Both the position numbers and the translations under genes were made by a program. The notes under the pieces are model-generated. The model was given only the letters and a program-made list of their open reading frames with translations, was not told the DNA's origin and searched no databases. A DNA stretch of 64,000 nt from Lineus longissimus (taxonomy: Eukaryota > Nemertea > Pilidiophora > Heteronemertea > Lineidae): contig NC_088321.1 of assembly GCF_910592395.1 (NCBI RefSeq), positions 14,324,001 through 14,388,000 on the forward strand. Direction: 5' to 3'. Positions 43,700-56,834 of the stretch are shown piece after piece; the first letter of the stretch is position 1, and every line of letters begins with the position of its first letter.

Positions 43700-44870
43700 A
43701 TGTATCTTAAAAATTGTATTTAGATTTTCCGAAGATGTTTGGGCCTATTTTGGTTAGATGTGTGCTTTTTGGCTCACCGTCTAGGTGAGTCTTTTCAATA
43801 CCGCAGTGTCCATTTAGATTTTCTGAAGATGTTTGGGCCTATTTTGGTTAGATGTGTGCTTTTTGGCTCACCGTCTAGGTGAGTCTATACAATACCACAG
43901 TGTCCATTTAGATTTTCCGAAGATGTTTGGACCTATTTTGGTTAGATCTGTGCTTTTTGGCTCACCGTCTAGGTGAGTCTATACAATACCACAGTGTCCA
44001 TTTAGATTTTCCGAAGATGTTTGGGCCTATTTTGGTAGATCTGTGCTTTTTGGCTCACCGTCTAGGTGAGTCTATACAATACCGCAGTGTCCGTCGTCGT
44101 CGTATCCTATTTCAAAAACAGTGGCACGTTTCTTAATCACTAGGGCTATGAACTTAAAACTTTGTACACAGGACCCCTTAGGTCAGGCGACCTCTGACAA
44201 TGAATTTCAGTCCGATCTGATTCTTAATTTGGCCACCAGGGGGCCAGAAGTGGAAACCTAAAATTTTTTATATCTCTCTTACGAGCGACCCGTTTTCGAT
44301 AACATTTTTAAGGTAGGTACTCCTAGCAAGGATACATCAAATATATATCATACGGGTTTTTGATTTGACCTAGTTTTCAAGGTCACAGAGGTCAAATGGT
44401 GTAAATTAGACGTTTGAGTGTAACTATGGCACGTTTCCTAACCCCTAAAGCTATGAACTTGAAATTATATTTTGATTTTCCGAAGATGTTTGGGCCTATT
44501 TTGGTTAGATCTGTGCTTATTGGCTCACCGTCTAGGTGAGTCTACACAATACTGCAGTGTCCGTCGTCCGTCGTCGTCGTTGTCGTCGTAACCTATTTTA
44601 AAAACAGTGGCACGTTTCTTAATCGCTAGGGCTATGAACTTAAAACTTTGTACACAGGACCCCTTAGGTCAGGTGACCTCTGACCATGAATTTCAGTCCA
44701 ATCACCATCTAGGTGAGTCTATACAATACCGCAGTGTCCATCGTCCGTCATCATCGTCCATTGTTCGTCGTCGTCGTCATCGCCGCCTTTATACTTTACA
44801 TGTAGCATGTTTCTTAACCAGGATAAATACCTAACCACCAAATATCTACACAGTGAGCACAATGGCTTTT
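43700..44870 (+). repeat. GCTCACC...GGTGAGTC dispersed repeat, tandemly amplified
   Basis: The unit GATTTTCCGAAGATGTTTGG...GGCTCACCGTCTAGGTGAGTC...AATACC(A/G)CAGTGTCC repeats about every 95 bp from 43721 to 44100 and again near 44480 and 44705. GCTCACC/GGTGAGTC is a hairpin. The longer body at 44100-44450 (TCCTAGCAAGGATACATCA, TTTTCAAGGTCACAGAGGTC) matches 17.9-18.2 kb. CGTCGTCGT microsatellite is included. Confidence 0.88.
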
Positions 44871-44879
44871 GGCTTTAAA

Positions 44880-46630
44880 AAAGTTTGGGCAGCCAAGAAT
44901 GTAAAAAACATGGCCCGCCTCTTGTATTGGTGCGCATTGTAGCGATGTGAACCGGCAAGTCAAGACACAGTAATGAGGTACTTGTGTGTCTCTAGGCGGA
45001 TTCGAAATGACTTCAAAACTCCGACAAAATTGACGAATTGACGAATCTCTGTTGCATCAATGTAGAATGCAATACAGTAGTGACAGTCACAGCTTTGAGC
45101 AGTGCCGGTGGTAGCTTTGCCCAACCCTACTGTCCAAAAATTGTTGAAAGAATAAAATTCTCACAATGTATTCGTGGAAAGCTTAGTATTGACACAATCT
45201 TGTTTTCTGCTCAAAATAGTTCAAGTCTTTAAAAGGGTTAACAGAATTCCCTTACAATACATGTATAATAATATGAAAATAAACAGCGTAATCCTCTTAT
45301 TCTTACCATGGCACTGAAATTTTAATCTTTCCAGTTTCTTCTTCCTTCAACCTTACAATGCCAAGCCGACAAAAAGATGCTGAGTCGGCAAAAATACGAA
45401 TCGTCTCAGAAATAGTTCCAGTCGGTATAAATCCGATTATGTGATTGAAGAAAAATATTTTTCTCAGCCAATCTGGAATTCTGGTTGACTGTATTTAAGC
45501 CAGAAAATGTTGTGTGACTTTTTCATGTTTAATTCTTTTCGCATATACAGATAAATCGCGAAAATATGTGGCTGCTGAAGGGAAAATGTAGAAATACACA
45601 TTTAACTGTTACAGAGTTGTCAAAACGCTACTGTTAATTTAAAATATGATGATATTTTAGACCAAACCAATTAGTTATGGTTGCCTATCCTTCAGACCAC
45701 TGCAGTCATGAGGAGGCACAGTGAGTGCATTGCACACAGTAAAGTTTGGTATTGTATATAATTGTATATGAATTCACACAAACACTTTAAAGTGTTTTCG
45801 TAACCCAATACTACTGCAACAAAACCGTTTATTAGCCATATTCAATGCATATCATATTACTTTTTGTCTTGAAATCAAAAAATCAAAAAATGTATTTGAA
45901 ATTAATCTGTTTGAACTACCTTGTGAAATTGAGCGGTTTGAAATTAAAATCGGAGAAGTATAAAATCAAAATGTATGTTACATCTATATTTTCTTTTGAA
46001 TGCAAATAATATGATGAAGTCGACATGTTTGTACTCAAAATTGAGTGTAAAGTATTTGTTTGAAATCAAAGTCGAAATAGAAAATCAAATTTCACATAGA
46101 ATTTGACATTGAGAAACTCAGGTTTACATCGGTCTACGAGTCTTGAATGACAGTTGGGAGGAAAAAATATTTGACATTGAGAAATTCAGATCTAACTTGG
46201 TCGAGGAGTCTTAAATTTCAGTTAAGGCGTCAATAGGTTTGTAACTTTGTTTATTGTGGCGCTCTTCTACAACCTCACCTTTCATTTCCACAGATCCACC
46301 TTACATTCACGTACAAATCCACACAACCGTGCACTAGAAAAACCTATCAACTTACGCCGAAACGTATCATTTCTACCGATGCCATACAACATGATACAAG
46401 AGACCACGCCCTAGGGATTATAACCCGCAGCAATAGGCGGCCATTGTCTACCATTGTCTCGACTATTAGTTCCCGGTGGGTTGGGAAATCGCCAGCGAAA
46501 TAATTGTATAAAAGTACTCGATGTACCCTTGGTTGATTATTAGCAGAAATCGTGATATTTGATGACCGCTTTTCACTTTCGGGCGTTCTGTTTCTCGCTT
46601 GATTTGGCGATGCGTGTTTGAGTGGTGGTT
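44880..46630. other. Intergenic, nothing recognised
   Basis: 1.75 kb AT-rich sequence. A short GAAA(T)TCAAA-rich stretch near 45880-46100 repeats irregularly; no gene. Confidence 0.45.
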
Positions 46631-46635
46631 ACTCA

Positions 46636-47526
46636 GTGATTATCAAGTCAGGTTCCTCCTTAATTGAGGCTGGCATCGGTTCTGACTGGACCCATAAGAG
46701 TACAACCCCCTCTCCCCTGTACCCCTGGTTAACAAAGGTATAAAGCCTTCAGACAAGCCACTTTTCGTTATTATCCAGTTAGGTTCCTCCTTAATTGTGG
46801 CTGGCATCAGTTCTGACTGGACCCATAAGAGTACAACCCCCTCTCCCCTGTACCCCTGGTTAACAAAGGTATAAAACCTTCAGAAAAGCCACTTTTCGTG
46901 ATTATCCAGTTAGGTTCCTCCTTAATTGTGGCTGGCATCAGTTCTGACTGGACCCATAAGAGTACAACCCCCTCCCCCCTGTACCCCTGGTTAACAAAGG
47001 CATAAAGCCTTCTGACAAGCCACTTTTCGTGATTATCCAGTTAGGTTCCTCCTTAATTGTGGCTGGCATCAGTTCTGACTGGACCCATAAGAGTACAACC
47101 CCCTCTTCGCTGTACCCCTGGATTTACAAAGGCATAAAGCCTTCAGACGAGCTACAACACTGTGTCTGTACCATTCTCGCCGAACTAACCACGACTAATG
47201 TTGCCTATCTCAACAATTTTCCCTTGTTTGTTCGGTTGAACATCCGTAACACTGCCAGAATTGTATAACATATCTTCGTGATTATCCAGTTAGGTTCCTC
47301 CTTAATTGTGGCTGGCATCAGTTCTGACTGGACCCATAAGAGTACAACCCCCTCTTCGCTGTACCCCTGGATTTACAAAGGCATAAAGCCTTCAGACGAG
47401 CTACAACACTGTGTCTGTACCATTCTCGCCGAACTAACCACGACTAATGTTGCCTATCTCAACAATTTTCCCTTGTTTGTTCGGTTGAACATCCGTAACA
47501 CTGCCAGAATTGTATAACATATCTTC
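46636..47526 (+). repeat. Tandem array: 131-bp units then a perfect 249-bp duplication
   Basis: Units begin with a GTGATTATCCAGTTAGG-type block at 46636, 46767, 46899, 47029 and 47278. The first three spacings are 130-132 bp. The last two copies (47029-47277 and 47278-47526) are 249 bp and identical at every base. Each contains a 79-codon frame that repeats with the unit and resembles no protein I know. Confidence 0.95.
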
Positions 47527-49190
47527 TGGGAGTTTCCCGAGCCAGAATATGATTATCATATATACGTATCGAGGAGGTCCTTGATGAGGTCAAAAGGGGA
47601 GCATTCTTGAGAGTTGAGGCCTGTCGAATATAGTCAACAGGCACTTGAACTAATATTTCAAAATAAAACTTGACACTTTATGTCTGATAACTTTTTCATT
47701 TTCCTTGGGGTTTCATGTGGATTGCTACTTTGGCTGTATTGTGCGTTGACATTTCAGTTGAAAATTTTTTTTTCTAAAGTAAAGTGTTCGGTGTGTCGAA
47801 GTTTGTTACTTACAACCAGAACATTAACCCTCTGTTTGGGTATGGCTTGACTTGATCTCAAAATATTGATCAAATCCCCAATTTCATAATCTGCCGAATT
47901 TGATAGAACATTTTCGCCAAAGAAGAGGTGCAAATGGTATTAATCAAAATCATAACTAATTTCAATGAAATATACTTGACAAGGTCACATTTGTAACCTT
48001 GGAAACCAGGTAGGATTCAAATTATAACAATGGTCAAAGGACCTTTGCGAAATCTGCCTGGAGGTGGATGGATTCTGTGTGCAACACTAAAGAGGGAGTA
48101 GGGTTGGAAATGCATTGTCTGATTGCAATAGATAAGGGGCTATTGTTGTCGCATTGTTGTCGCATTGTTGCAGGGTATGTTTGGAGGTGTCCTTTTACCT
48201 GAGGGGTGTCAATATTTAGACCCTGTGAATCTGTGGCTGATGAAACCAAGAGATGCTGACTGCGCTGATTTATTAACCCTTTTCACAGAAAGACTTTTCT
48301 CGTTATGCATGTATTCTCATTACACAAGTATGTGGGAAATCTCACCCTAAATTCACTGCAGTTCTAGTCAAAGGAAACATCCCTTGCCATGTGCAGCATT
48401 TGTGTTAGATCACATTCACTATGGTGTCACTTTCCCAAACTTTTTGATGTGATGAAAATCAAACCAGCTTTGAATATATATATTGGCAAGAACATAAAAT
48501 CAAGCAACATTTTTTATATTGATGTTTTCAGTGTGTAGAACTCGTCTTAAGAATACTTTCTGTGCATAAAAATAAACACAATAAATTTGAAAAACTGAGA
48601 AATATTTGCAAATTGCCAGAACAATAAAAGATGGGGAAAAATAATTCGTGTGATCTGAACTGGGCAGGTCCTAATCAGAACAACGAGATATTGAGATAAA
48701 ATCGAAACAACCCCCAGCTAGCATTATTAATGACTCGCACGTAATTAGTCTTAATAAAGACACACGACTAGGTGGGTATAGTATCCTCGTTGCCATGGTA
48801 ATGAGTGGCTATCAATAAAGGACATCATCACCATGGACACGTTGTGAGTTCAGGTGGATGGACATGGACTGTGCCACAGATGAATATCTTCATGATATTG
48901 AAACTTGCGAGAGTTGACCCAAAAAATGTCACAACTGTGTTTGGTGGTCTTTTTCAATTTCCATGTGACATGTGCACTCTTCAATAACCCTGAAATTCAG
49001 TCAACTTCATAACCAAAATGATATACTTAGGTGGTACCGGTAATTTTCTTTTGTGCCATTGAGCCGAGAAGAAGACTATTATTCATTTGAATCAAAACTA
49101 ATGAAACTAGCCTGAAACTGCTCTCCCCATATCCACTGCAATGTCCCTGGACCATTTCATTTTAAATCACAACATTATACTCTTTTTGAG
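47527..49190. other. Intergenic, nothing recognised
   Basis: 1.66 kb. An open stretch after TTGTTGCAG near 48174 lacks a donor and homology; not called. Confidence 0.45.
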
Positions 49191-49207
49191 TCTATCTCCC
49201 CTGTGTC

Positions 49208-49480
49208 ACAGACTTGAAGAGAACTTCGTAAGAGCAAAACAATGCCCTTCCCACGCCTCAGTCGGCATCAAAGCAACTGATGCATCATCAAGTCATACGG
49301 GACTTTCTGGATGGAGCCCTATAGCAGGCCCTATTGTCCACCTGTTCATCAGGCCAAGTCTGGCTTATCGATCTGCAACTGACTTATAAACAAGAAATGA
49401 GAAGGTTCATTTTCACCACCCGAGAAAATGCGAAAAGTTGGCCGAGACAGTGGTCAGGTGAAATCCCCTTCAAGTATGGA
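49208..49480 (+). repeat. Dispersed repeat family D, copy 2
   Basis: Similar along its length to 33905-34165 (AACTTCGTAAGAGC, CAAGTCATACGGG, AGAAGGTTCATTTTCACC). Confidence 0.75.
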
Positions 49481-49924
49481 CACCGCTCATCGCGACAAAG
49501 CCCATTAGGACACACCGAGTACTTCAGAATCTGACTGTACTTGTGTATTTTGCAGTAATGGGGGTTGTTTGAGCTTGTTTCACTATTTCATTGCAGACAA
49601 GTATCCTTTCAACTGATTGGGCGTTAGTTGTGTTCATCTTGGCAGAACGTTCAAGCCTGAGTGGGTTCGGTTGGGAATGTGAAATATTAAAAATTTAGTC
49701 CAGTGATTGCTCTTAATAGGATGTACTTTGTTTATATTTAGGGTTGTAGTCTGATATCAACTACGATTTCTCGGCTATCATCCATCTTTACACTTTAACC
49801 CCGGTCTGTCATGAAATGAGCACTCGTTGAACAGTTTCGAATGGTATGATTGGTGAAGCTGTTGACGTGATCACACATTGGGAAGCTCTTGACAAAGAAT
49901 TTCTAATGGTACCAGTTGTGAGCA

Positions 49925-50300
49925 TTTTGACAAGACATTTCATGGAAAGCTCCCAATGAGCACTTTCTGATGGTACCATTTGTAAACCTACTGACATGAC
50001 CATTCATTGGAAAGCTCTCCGCAATCTCTTTCTGATGATACCACCTGTGAACAGCTCTCAGTTAGCACTTTCTAGTGGTATCATTTGTGAACCTACTGAC
50101 ATGACCATTCATTGGAAAGCTCTCCGCAATCTCTTTTTGATGATACCACCTGTGAACAGCTCTCAGTTAGCACTTTCTAGTGGTATCATTTGTAAACCTA
50201 CTGACATGACCATTCATTGGAAAGCTCTCAGCGATCTCTTTCTTGTGATGCTATTGGTAAACAGCTCTCAGTGGTACCATTTGTGGCATGGTTGAATTTT
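49925..50300 (+). repeat. 105-bp tandem repeat, three copies
   Basis: CTGACATGACCATTCATTGG occurs at 49991, 50096 and 50201. Because 105 is divisible by three, a 99-codon frame stays open through the array; this is a by-product of the repeat. Confidence 0.92.
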
Positions 50301-51357
50301 AAATCCATGCAGGTTACTTTTTGCAACCATTGGGAAATCTGCAATGGACCACTTTCATTTCCAATCTACTCTTGTTGTCACGACGCTCATAAATACTTAG
50401 TACAATTGCCTCATCACCAAGGCACCCCTTTACATAAAAATATGCTTTTATGGCACATTGTCTGCGCCAGTCCATGTGGTATACAAACCTGATCAGGCAT
50501 GCATTGTTAATATCGGACCAGCATATTATTGGTTGCCTGGTTGCGAAACAAGCGATGCGAAGATTACGAACTTTTCTCAAGTTCAATCATATTGGTTTAT
50601 GTAAATTAGCGTCAGACGATATTTTAAGGGGACGTTATTTCTTTGGCGTAATGGACTTTCCTTCCTGGCGAAGGCATTGAATTGAAAATGACGTCGACAT
50701 GGACGTTATTAAATCATGTAATGTGCCGAGCCAGGAGAATGTCTGAAGGAACCAGAGTCCAAGAGGAAATGTACTGGTTCACTGAGAGAGAGTGGCTACG
50801 GTATTGCTAAAGTTAGAGCCGAGTGGAAAACTTTGAAATGACACTTCTGAGAGCTATGAACCCTTATGTATTGCCAGTGTTGTCCCTGCCGTTATAGGCT
50901 GGAGTCTGCCATGAAAACCTATCGAATTCTTCATTCACTACCAAAAATACTCAAAACTGCTCAGTATAAAGTTGTGAAAAGAATTGAACTTGGCACTTCT
51001 GAGAGCTGCCATTGCTTCTGTGCCAGAGTTGGCCTGTGCCACTGCATAGGTTTAATCTGGCAAATTCTTCAATTAGCACAAAAAATACTCAAAACTGGTA
51101 AGACGAGACGTTATCGAAATAGCCCTTGTGACTCGTCAGAGTGTTTAGTATCTTAGCCTAGGCTACTCGATTCCCGGTCAGTGTCTATGCTCCCGTTTAC
51201 TATAAATCTATACCATTACCTCCTGTCTAGCCTTCTAAACATCGAGCTTCTGTCATCCTCAACATTTTTTCTCCACTGGGGATCCTCGATATTTATTGGT
51301 ATTTTTTCCCAGTCTTATGTTGACGTTTCTATTGCTAATTTTGATCGGTGATGTATA
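50301..51357. other. Intergenic, nothing recognised
   Basis: About 1 kb with no gene or repeat I can support. Confidence 0.4.
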
Positions 51358-51556
51358 TACTGGGTGTTTAAAAAATGTTTTGTCAAATTTGAGTACGTTA
51401 TTACTAGAAGCAAAAATTTAGTAAAATGACAAGTATCTTGATACATGTATTATATCATTTATTAGATATGTATGTGGTTGGTTGAAGCATAATTGATAAC
51501 AGACCAAAGAAAAGCGGTCCAAATTTGTCACCTGTTTTTTGCGACACCCTGTATTA
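51358..51556. mobile_element. Possible MITE with TACTGGGTGT ends
   Basis: TACTGGGTGT at the left and ACACCCTGTA at the right, 199 bp apart. The same motif is in the duplication at 42.0-42.3 kb. Short terminal repeats only; weak. Confidence 0.45.
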
Positions 51557-52300
51557 CTGATCGGTATGCTTTTGCTGACATCTTTTTTCAGGTATTTTCC
51601 CAATATTCGGATATTGGTGTCCATAACCGTCCAAAATCTGTCCTATGATTGGCGCAATGGCATAACTAAACAGCAAAATTGGACTGTCCGCACGGCACTG
51701 GGGTTTTCCGAGATTTTCTGATAACCGATTAAACAAATTTGCACTGTGATGAAGTATACATGTAGACTTGTCATTGATGTTTTGATAAAGTGATGAGTTG
51801 GCACTTTTGAGATAAGGCAGTGAGAAATTTATGCTCTCTAAGTTCTTTTTTCTGAGCCAGCGGTGTTTACCACTTGTTAAAACATGTTCATGCCCTTAAA
51901 GTTATGGAATGCACCTGCCGTTGCAAAAATCACAAAAATATCACGCTTGCGAAAAAAAGGAGTTTGCGGTATTATGAAGGAAATAATAATAATGATAAAA
52001 AAACATCGCAATCTTACTAGACTTCTTCCCACAGGATGTCCTTATCTGTCATTATCGGACAATTCAGTATTTAGATAAACATGTCCTGATTTAATGCTGG
52101 AGAATTTCTCCATCTGATAACCTGATTTGGCCGTCAATTATAGCGTATCAAGTCGGGTAACAATGTGAATCTTTCTGACAAGCGATGATGCTTTCTTGCG
52201 CTCTCGTGATAGCGAATAGTTTGATGTTAACTCATTCGCGACGAGGTCTTTGGGTTTATGCTAGAAGAAGTATGGATATCAAGTATCATTGGGAGATTAT
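51557..52300. other. Intergenic, nothing recognised
   Basis: No structure seen. Confidence 0.45.
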
Positions 52301-52301
52301 A

Positions 52302-52610
52302 TCATGCTTCACGTGTTACGATTCATGTGTGACTTCACATGTCATGATTTTCCCATGATTTCACGTATCATGCTTTAAGTGTGACTTCACGTATCATGCT
52401 TTAAGTGTGACTTCACGTGTTACGATTCATGTGTGACTTCACGTGTCATGCTTTAAGTGTGACTTCATGTGTTATGATTCATGTGTGACTTCACGTGTCA
52501 TGCTTTAAGTGTGACTTCACGTCGCATGCTTTAAGTGTGACTTCACATCTCATGATTCTCGTGTGACTTCACGTGTCATGCTTCAAGTATGACTTCACGT
52601 GTCACGATTC
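52302..52610 (+). repeat. 26-bp tandem array with CACGTG palindromes
   Basis: About twelve units of type TCATGCTTTAAGTGTGACTT + CACGTG. Six units keep a perfect CACGTG (E-box) palindrome; others vary to CACGTA, CATGTG or CACATG. Confidence 0.92.
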
Positions 52611-53519
52611 AGTTAGTTTTCGGAATGTTTCCTGTTGACGTTGGAGTGCAGACTCATAGTCAGGGTAACAGGTGATTATCAGCTTGTTTGAAGAAGCTCT
52701 CACAGTCGCGCAACATTCAAAAACGCAATGCTAAGGAAGAAATTCCTTGATAGCCGCTGCTAAATCGCATGCAATTTCAGATTTACGTGTTGATGGATCC
52801 TCATCCACGATGCTTTTGGAGAAACATATGTTGGCAGATTGTATGTCAGAATAAATAATCCTTTAATTTCATGATTACCTCGGTTGTGGCGTGACCGTAA
52901 GTCTCCAAATGGCTCTTTTAAAACCATCGGACCAGGGACATCATGAAATATGGAGAATGTTGTCGTGGTACTTCATGAATAATTGCCATTAGTATATGAG
53001 GGAATTGCATGCAGGATGGCGGTGGGGTGTTGTAATAAATTATGGATCCGTCATTCTAATTGATACATCGTACAACTTTTAAAAGCGGCCATTGTGAACC
53101 ATCTGCCAAAGGAGAGTGGACCATCCCACCTGCCAATCATAATCTCATTTGATTGATTGGACACGCCATGTGACATCAATTAAATTACCTCTGCATTGTT
53201 TCAATCTATAGTATTTGTGTTTTAATTGTCTGTGTATGAAATGTTAATGAGCTTTCTGGTGTAAACAGGACAGAAAAATTTCCCAATCAGGCAAATGAAA
53301 TATGATTGAAAGCTTCTCGTCAGCAACTTTTAGGAAATTATGTGGGCTTTCTCTCAATTTCATCTTTCGTCATTGAAAAAACCTTGATTTTCTTTTTGAA
53401 AAGGGGTGGCCATTGAAAGATGTTGTTGTCAACATTTTCATCAACTTTCTCAGTCAAAATAGCTCTTTTCTTTGAAATATTATTGACGTCAGCCGCCTGT
53501 CCCTAATGAGAGAAATGTA
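52611..53519. other. Intergenic, nothing recognised
   Basis: 0.9 kb AT-rich sequence without gene or repeat. Confidence 0.45.
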
Positions 53520-53679
53520 CAGTGGAACCTCCCTTAGCAGACACCTCTCTATTAAGGACACTAGTTTTGGTCCAAAATTGGTTGTTTCCATTCGATGTGA
53601 CCTCTCGAATCAGGACACCTCTCTATTAACGACAGCACTTGTCAGTCCAGAGGGTGTCCTTAATAGAGAGGTTCTTCTG
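53520..53679 (+). mobile_element. Pogo/Tigger-like MITE, copy 15
   Basis: 160 bp, flanks TA/TA. Lacks the extra internal CCTCTCTAATAAGGACAA unit. Right end GGTTCTTCTG. Confidence 0.92.
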
Positions 53680-54495
53680 TATAACGATACAAAGAATGCC
53701 ATCACAAAGACGATACCTTGGTCTCATGAGGCGAATTGGACGGAAACGTCCTCTCAATAATATCCGAGTGGTATCGCAAGGATCTTGATGAGAAGATAAT
53801 ATCCATTGTGATGGCAGAAGAAGCGATGTGTGTTGTGTTGAAAACAATGCGGCTTGTGTTGAAGAATATTGTATTGTGTGATAGAACTTCAGAGCTGGCT
53901 GAAGTCATTCAATGAGTTCCGTTTAATTTGGCTCATGATTTATAGTTAACCCCTTCAATCTATACCACAATCAACGAAGCTGCAAGATTGAGTCGAATCC
54001 CAGATTAATTTGAATCAATTTGATTCGCTGCGACCTGTGTTAATAATCGCTGCAATGTGCGACAAAAATATTTCTTGTCTGCGGGTAAAACTGGTAACCA
54101 CTGGGGCCGATCTTTGCCGCTGGCCACTGCGATAACCGATTCTTGTCGCAGGTATACCGGTAGATGGTACTGTGTATACTAGTCACTTGAAGATGGCCAA
54201 ATTGGGCCCTCTCCGCCTGCCTCTTGTCCCCCTTTAAGAATTGAGACTGTGTTCTTCCGCGTCTGATCATGCTAATTTCCCTCAAAGCTCATACGAGATT
54301 TTTCGAAATGATGTAATGAGACATCCAACAACATAAAGTATGTCTTAATACGTTTTTACAAAAATAATCACACCACCCGCACCGTTTTAAAATGACAAAT
54401 ACACCGCCCGTGATAAATCGTAACGTGGGCAATGAACATAAGTTTCGCGATGACAAATGTTCTTATCTACCAAACAAATCTGGGACATGATGGAA

Positions 54496-54672
54496 CAGAA
54501 GAACCTCTCTATTCAGGACACCCTTGGGAGGGAGAATTGCTGTCCTTGATAGAGAGGTGTCCTGATTAGAGAGGTGAAATTGTATAAAATAAATCATATT
54601 GGGACCAAAATCAGTGTCCTCAATAGGGAGGGAGCTTGTTTACAGAGGTGTCTGCTAAGAGAGGTAACACTG
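54496..54672 (-). mobile_element. Pogo/Tigger-like MITE, copy 16, diverged
   Basis: 177 bp; the most diverged copy (left CAGAAGAACC, right GGTAACACTG) but with GAGAGGTGTCCTGATTAGAG and TTGGGACCAAAA intact. Confidence 0.85.
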
Positions 54673-55157
54673 TATGTCGCAATATATTTCACACAATAAA
54701 TCATCGCCAACACGATCTTACGATTACAGCTGATGACAAATAGGAAGGTGGGTGATAAACATGAATTTTGCGATGACGAATGTTCGAATACATCTGAGAC
54801 CTGACAAATAAATGTCTCATCACAGAAACGTGAGGAAGATACACACCCAGGTAGTAAATCATTGTAGTCTTGATGAGATTTTCATGGCTTGATCGATATC
54901 GAGAGAATCGATCATCTCGATAAACAAATCATCTAGTTCCCTATTATTTATTTTCGCTCAAAATGATCTGAAGAAGATATTTGTATGAGGGTATCTTTTG
55001 TGAAAATGACAGAGTGCAACATGTTCTAGTGTGCTTTTGTAAACCTATAAGAATCGGTGTCTGATAAAGATTGAAAAATCTGCAGAGTCAAAAAAGTGAG
55101 GTACTGTACCCGTACTGTGACGTACAGGTGTTGGTTAAAGCTGGACTGAGCAAGTAA

Positions 55158-55440
55158 CCCCCTGTGACTGCTTTATGCAAGATCAGCCCTTCATCACCCT
55201 TGGTTTTGCAAACTTACATGCCCCTGGGCCCCTGTGATTGCTTTATGCAAGATCAACCCTTCATCACCCTCGGTTTTGCAAACTTACATGCCCCTGGGCC
55301 CCTGTGACTGCTTTATGCAAGATCAGCCCTTCATCACCCCCGGTTTTGCAAACTTACATGCACCTGGGCCCCTGTGACTGCTTTATGCAAGATCAGCCCT
55401 TCATCACCCCCGGTTTTGCAAACTTACATGCCCCTGGGCA
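55158..55440 (+). repeat. 70-bp tandem repeat, four copies
   Basis: CTTTATGCAAGATCA(G/A)CCCT recurs at 55171, 55241, 55311 and 55381, exactly 70 bp apart; units differ by one to three bases. Confidence 0.95.
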
Positions 55441-56830
55441 ATCAGGGTCACATAGGCCTTTCATACCACAAAGCGTGCCCTATTCCCTGATGTAAATTTG
55501 ACAACCGAAGTGATGTGTCTTGCTGTGACAACATTTTCTGAATGTCCTCTATTTCATCTTCGAGAAAGTGTGTCTTATGCTCTTACAAGTTGATTTCGTT
55601 GTCTCGAGTAGATAGCCCCCGAAAATGAAATCACAGGAAACGAACCGTAACAACCTTCTAATACACACTTATCAATAGCAAATGACTTGATACCTCAAGT
55701 CAGGGGACAAGATGATGACAATGCGCAAAAGAAGCCATCTTTAGTTGTCATGGTTACACGTGATCGGTTACCAATTGTTTTTGTTGTTTTTGTGGTATAA
55801 ACGGCAGACGAAGCCCTTGATCTTCTTGACCAGTAAGCCAAGGCAATATCTCAAGTATCACTGCTGGCTTGCCAAAAGAACTTGGACATTGGTTAAACGG
55901 GCTCTTTTAAAATTTTCTTTTAACCATCCTGTGAGGTGTCCGGTATGATGCTTATGAAATTTTATGACTTTCTGAGGTCTGTAAGTAGGGATTGGGACAA
56001 CTTCGGCGTAGGATTTACCTGGCCAGGAGGCTAATCACCCTGCATGCCACCATGCCCTGCCAATTGTGGCATCACAGTTATGCTGGTTTCTGATAATGAT
56101 TTTCGCTAGCGTTGTGAGGCACTTTGGACATGGCTTGTGAAATTCGGGCAGGCCTTTGGTGCACCCAGTTTAAGTGCTTTGTTTATTGAAGTTCAAAGAT
56201 TTTTCACGGTCACGTGTCCTGCTGGAAGTCATTTTTGTGTGAAAAACCAACACATCTCATTCCAAGTTGTCCTTTTAAAGGTTTGATGTTGTGGAGACAC
56301 TCTCGGGTCTCAAGAATCTGATCAGCAAACCAGGAGCTTCCTCGCACTGATCTTGCCAGCTATTGAATCTATTAAAGAGTTAATTTCTCAATCGATATGA
56401 TTTGAAAACATGTTGGAATCCGAGATGTCTTACGCCTTTACGAGAACGCGTCACACACGCTCGAGATCTTCGATACCCGATACTTGATTCCAAATGATTA
56501 GTCTTGACGTTCACATTTGATATAAATTCGATGGTTCTTCGCCGTGTCGGGTTGTGATGGATTAAAGACAGGTTGATGTCGCCATGATACGGCTAAGAAT
56601 ACCTAGCACCCGGTACAAAAGGGCGCCTGGTTAGCGAAAGCCCCGTAAAAACTTGAGATTTATATGTCTCATTGATTCTGACCTGCCATATCGCCAAGAA
56701 AGGAACTACAATGGTATCAGAAACTGCCGTTTTGACCTGCAAGTCTGCTCCGCCGACCTGGACACCAATGAGTGGAGGTTACGGATGGGGTACCTCTGAT
56801 GGTTCAGAATGGAAACTGCTATGATGTCAT
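55441..56830. other. Intergenic, nothing recognised
   Basis: 1.4 kb without gene or repeat I can support. Confidence 0.4.
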
Positions 56831-56834
56831 GTTT

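Noticed and set aside
47029-47517. Two identical 79-codon frames as a duplicated gene
   Set aside because: They lie in a tandem non-coding array whose other units do not keep the frame, and show no known motif.
48165-48350. Possible exon after TTGTTGCAG
   Set aside because: No donor at a sensible place, no homology, and the frame ends in ordinary AT-rich sequence.
49996-50295. 99-codon frame with internal repeats
   Set aside because: Open only because the repeat period of 105 bp is divisible by three.
8016-54672. Many 60-105 codon frames translating to repeated SGHLSNKDNLSNKDTSFGP-type peptides
   Set aside because: All lie on the pogo-like MITE; the peptide follows from the repeat unit and has no start or splice context.
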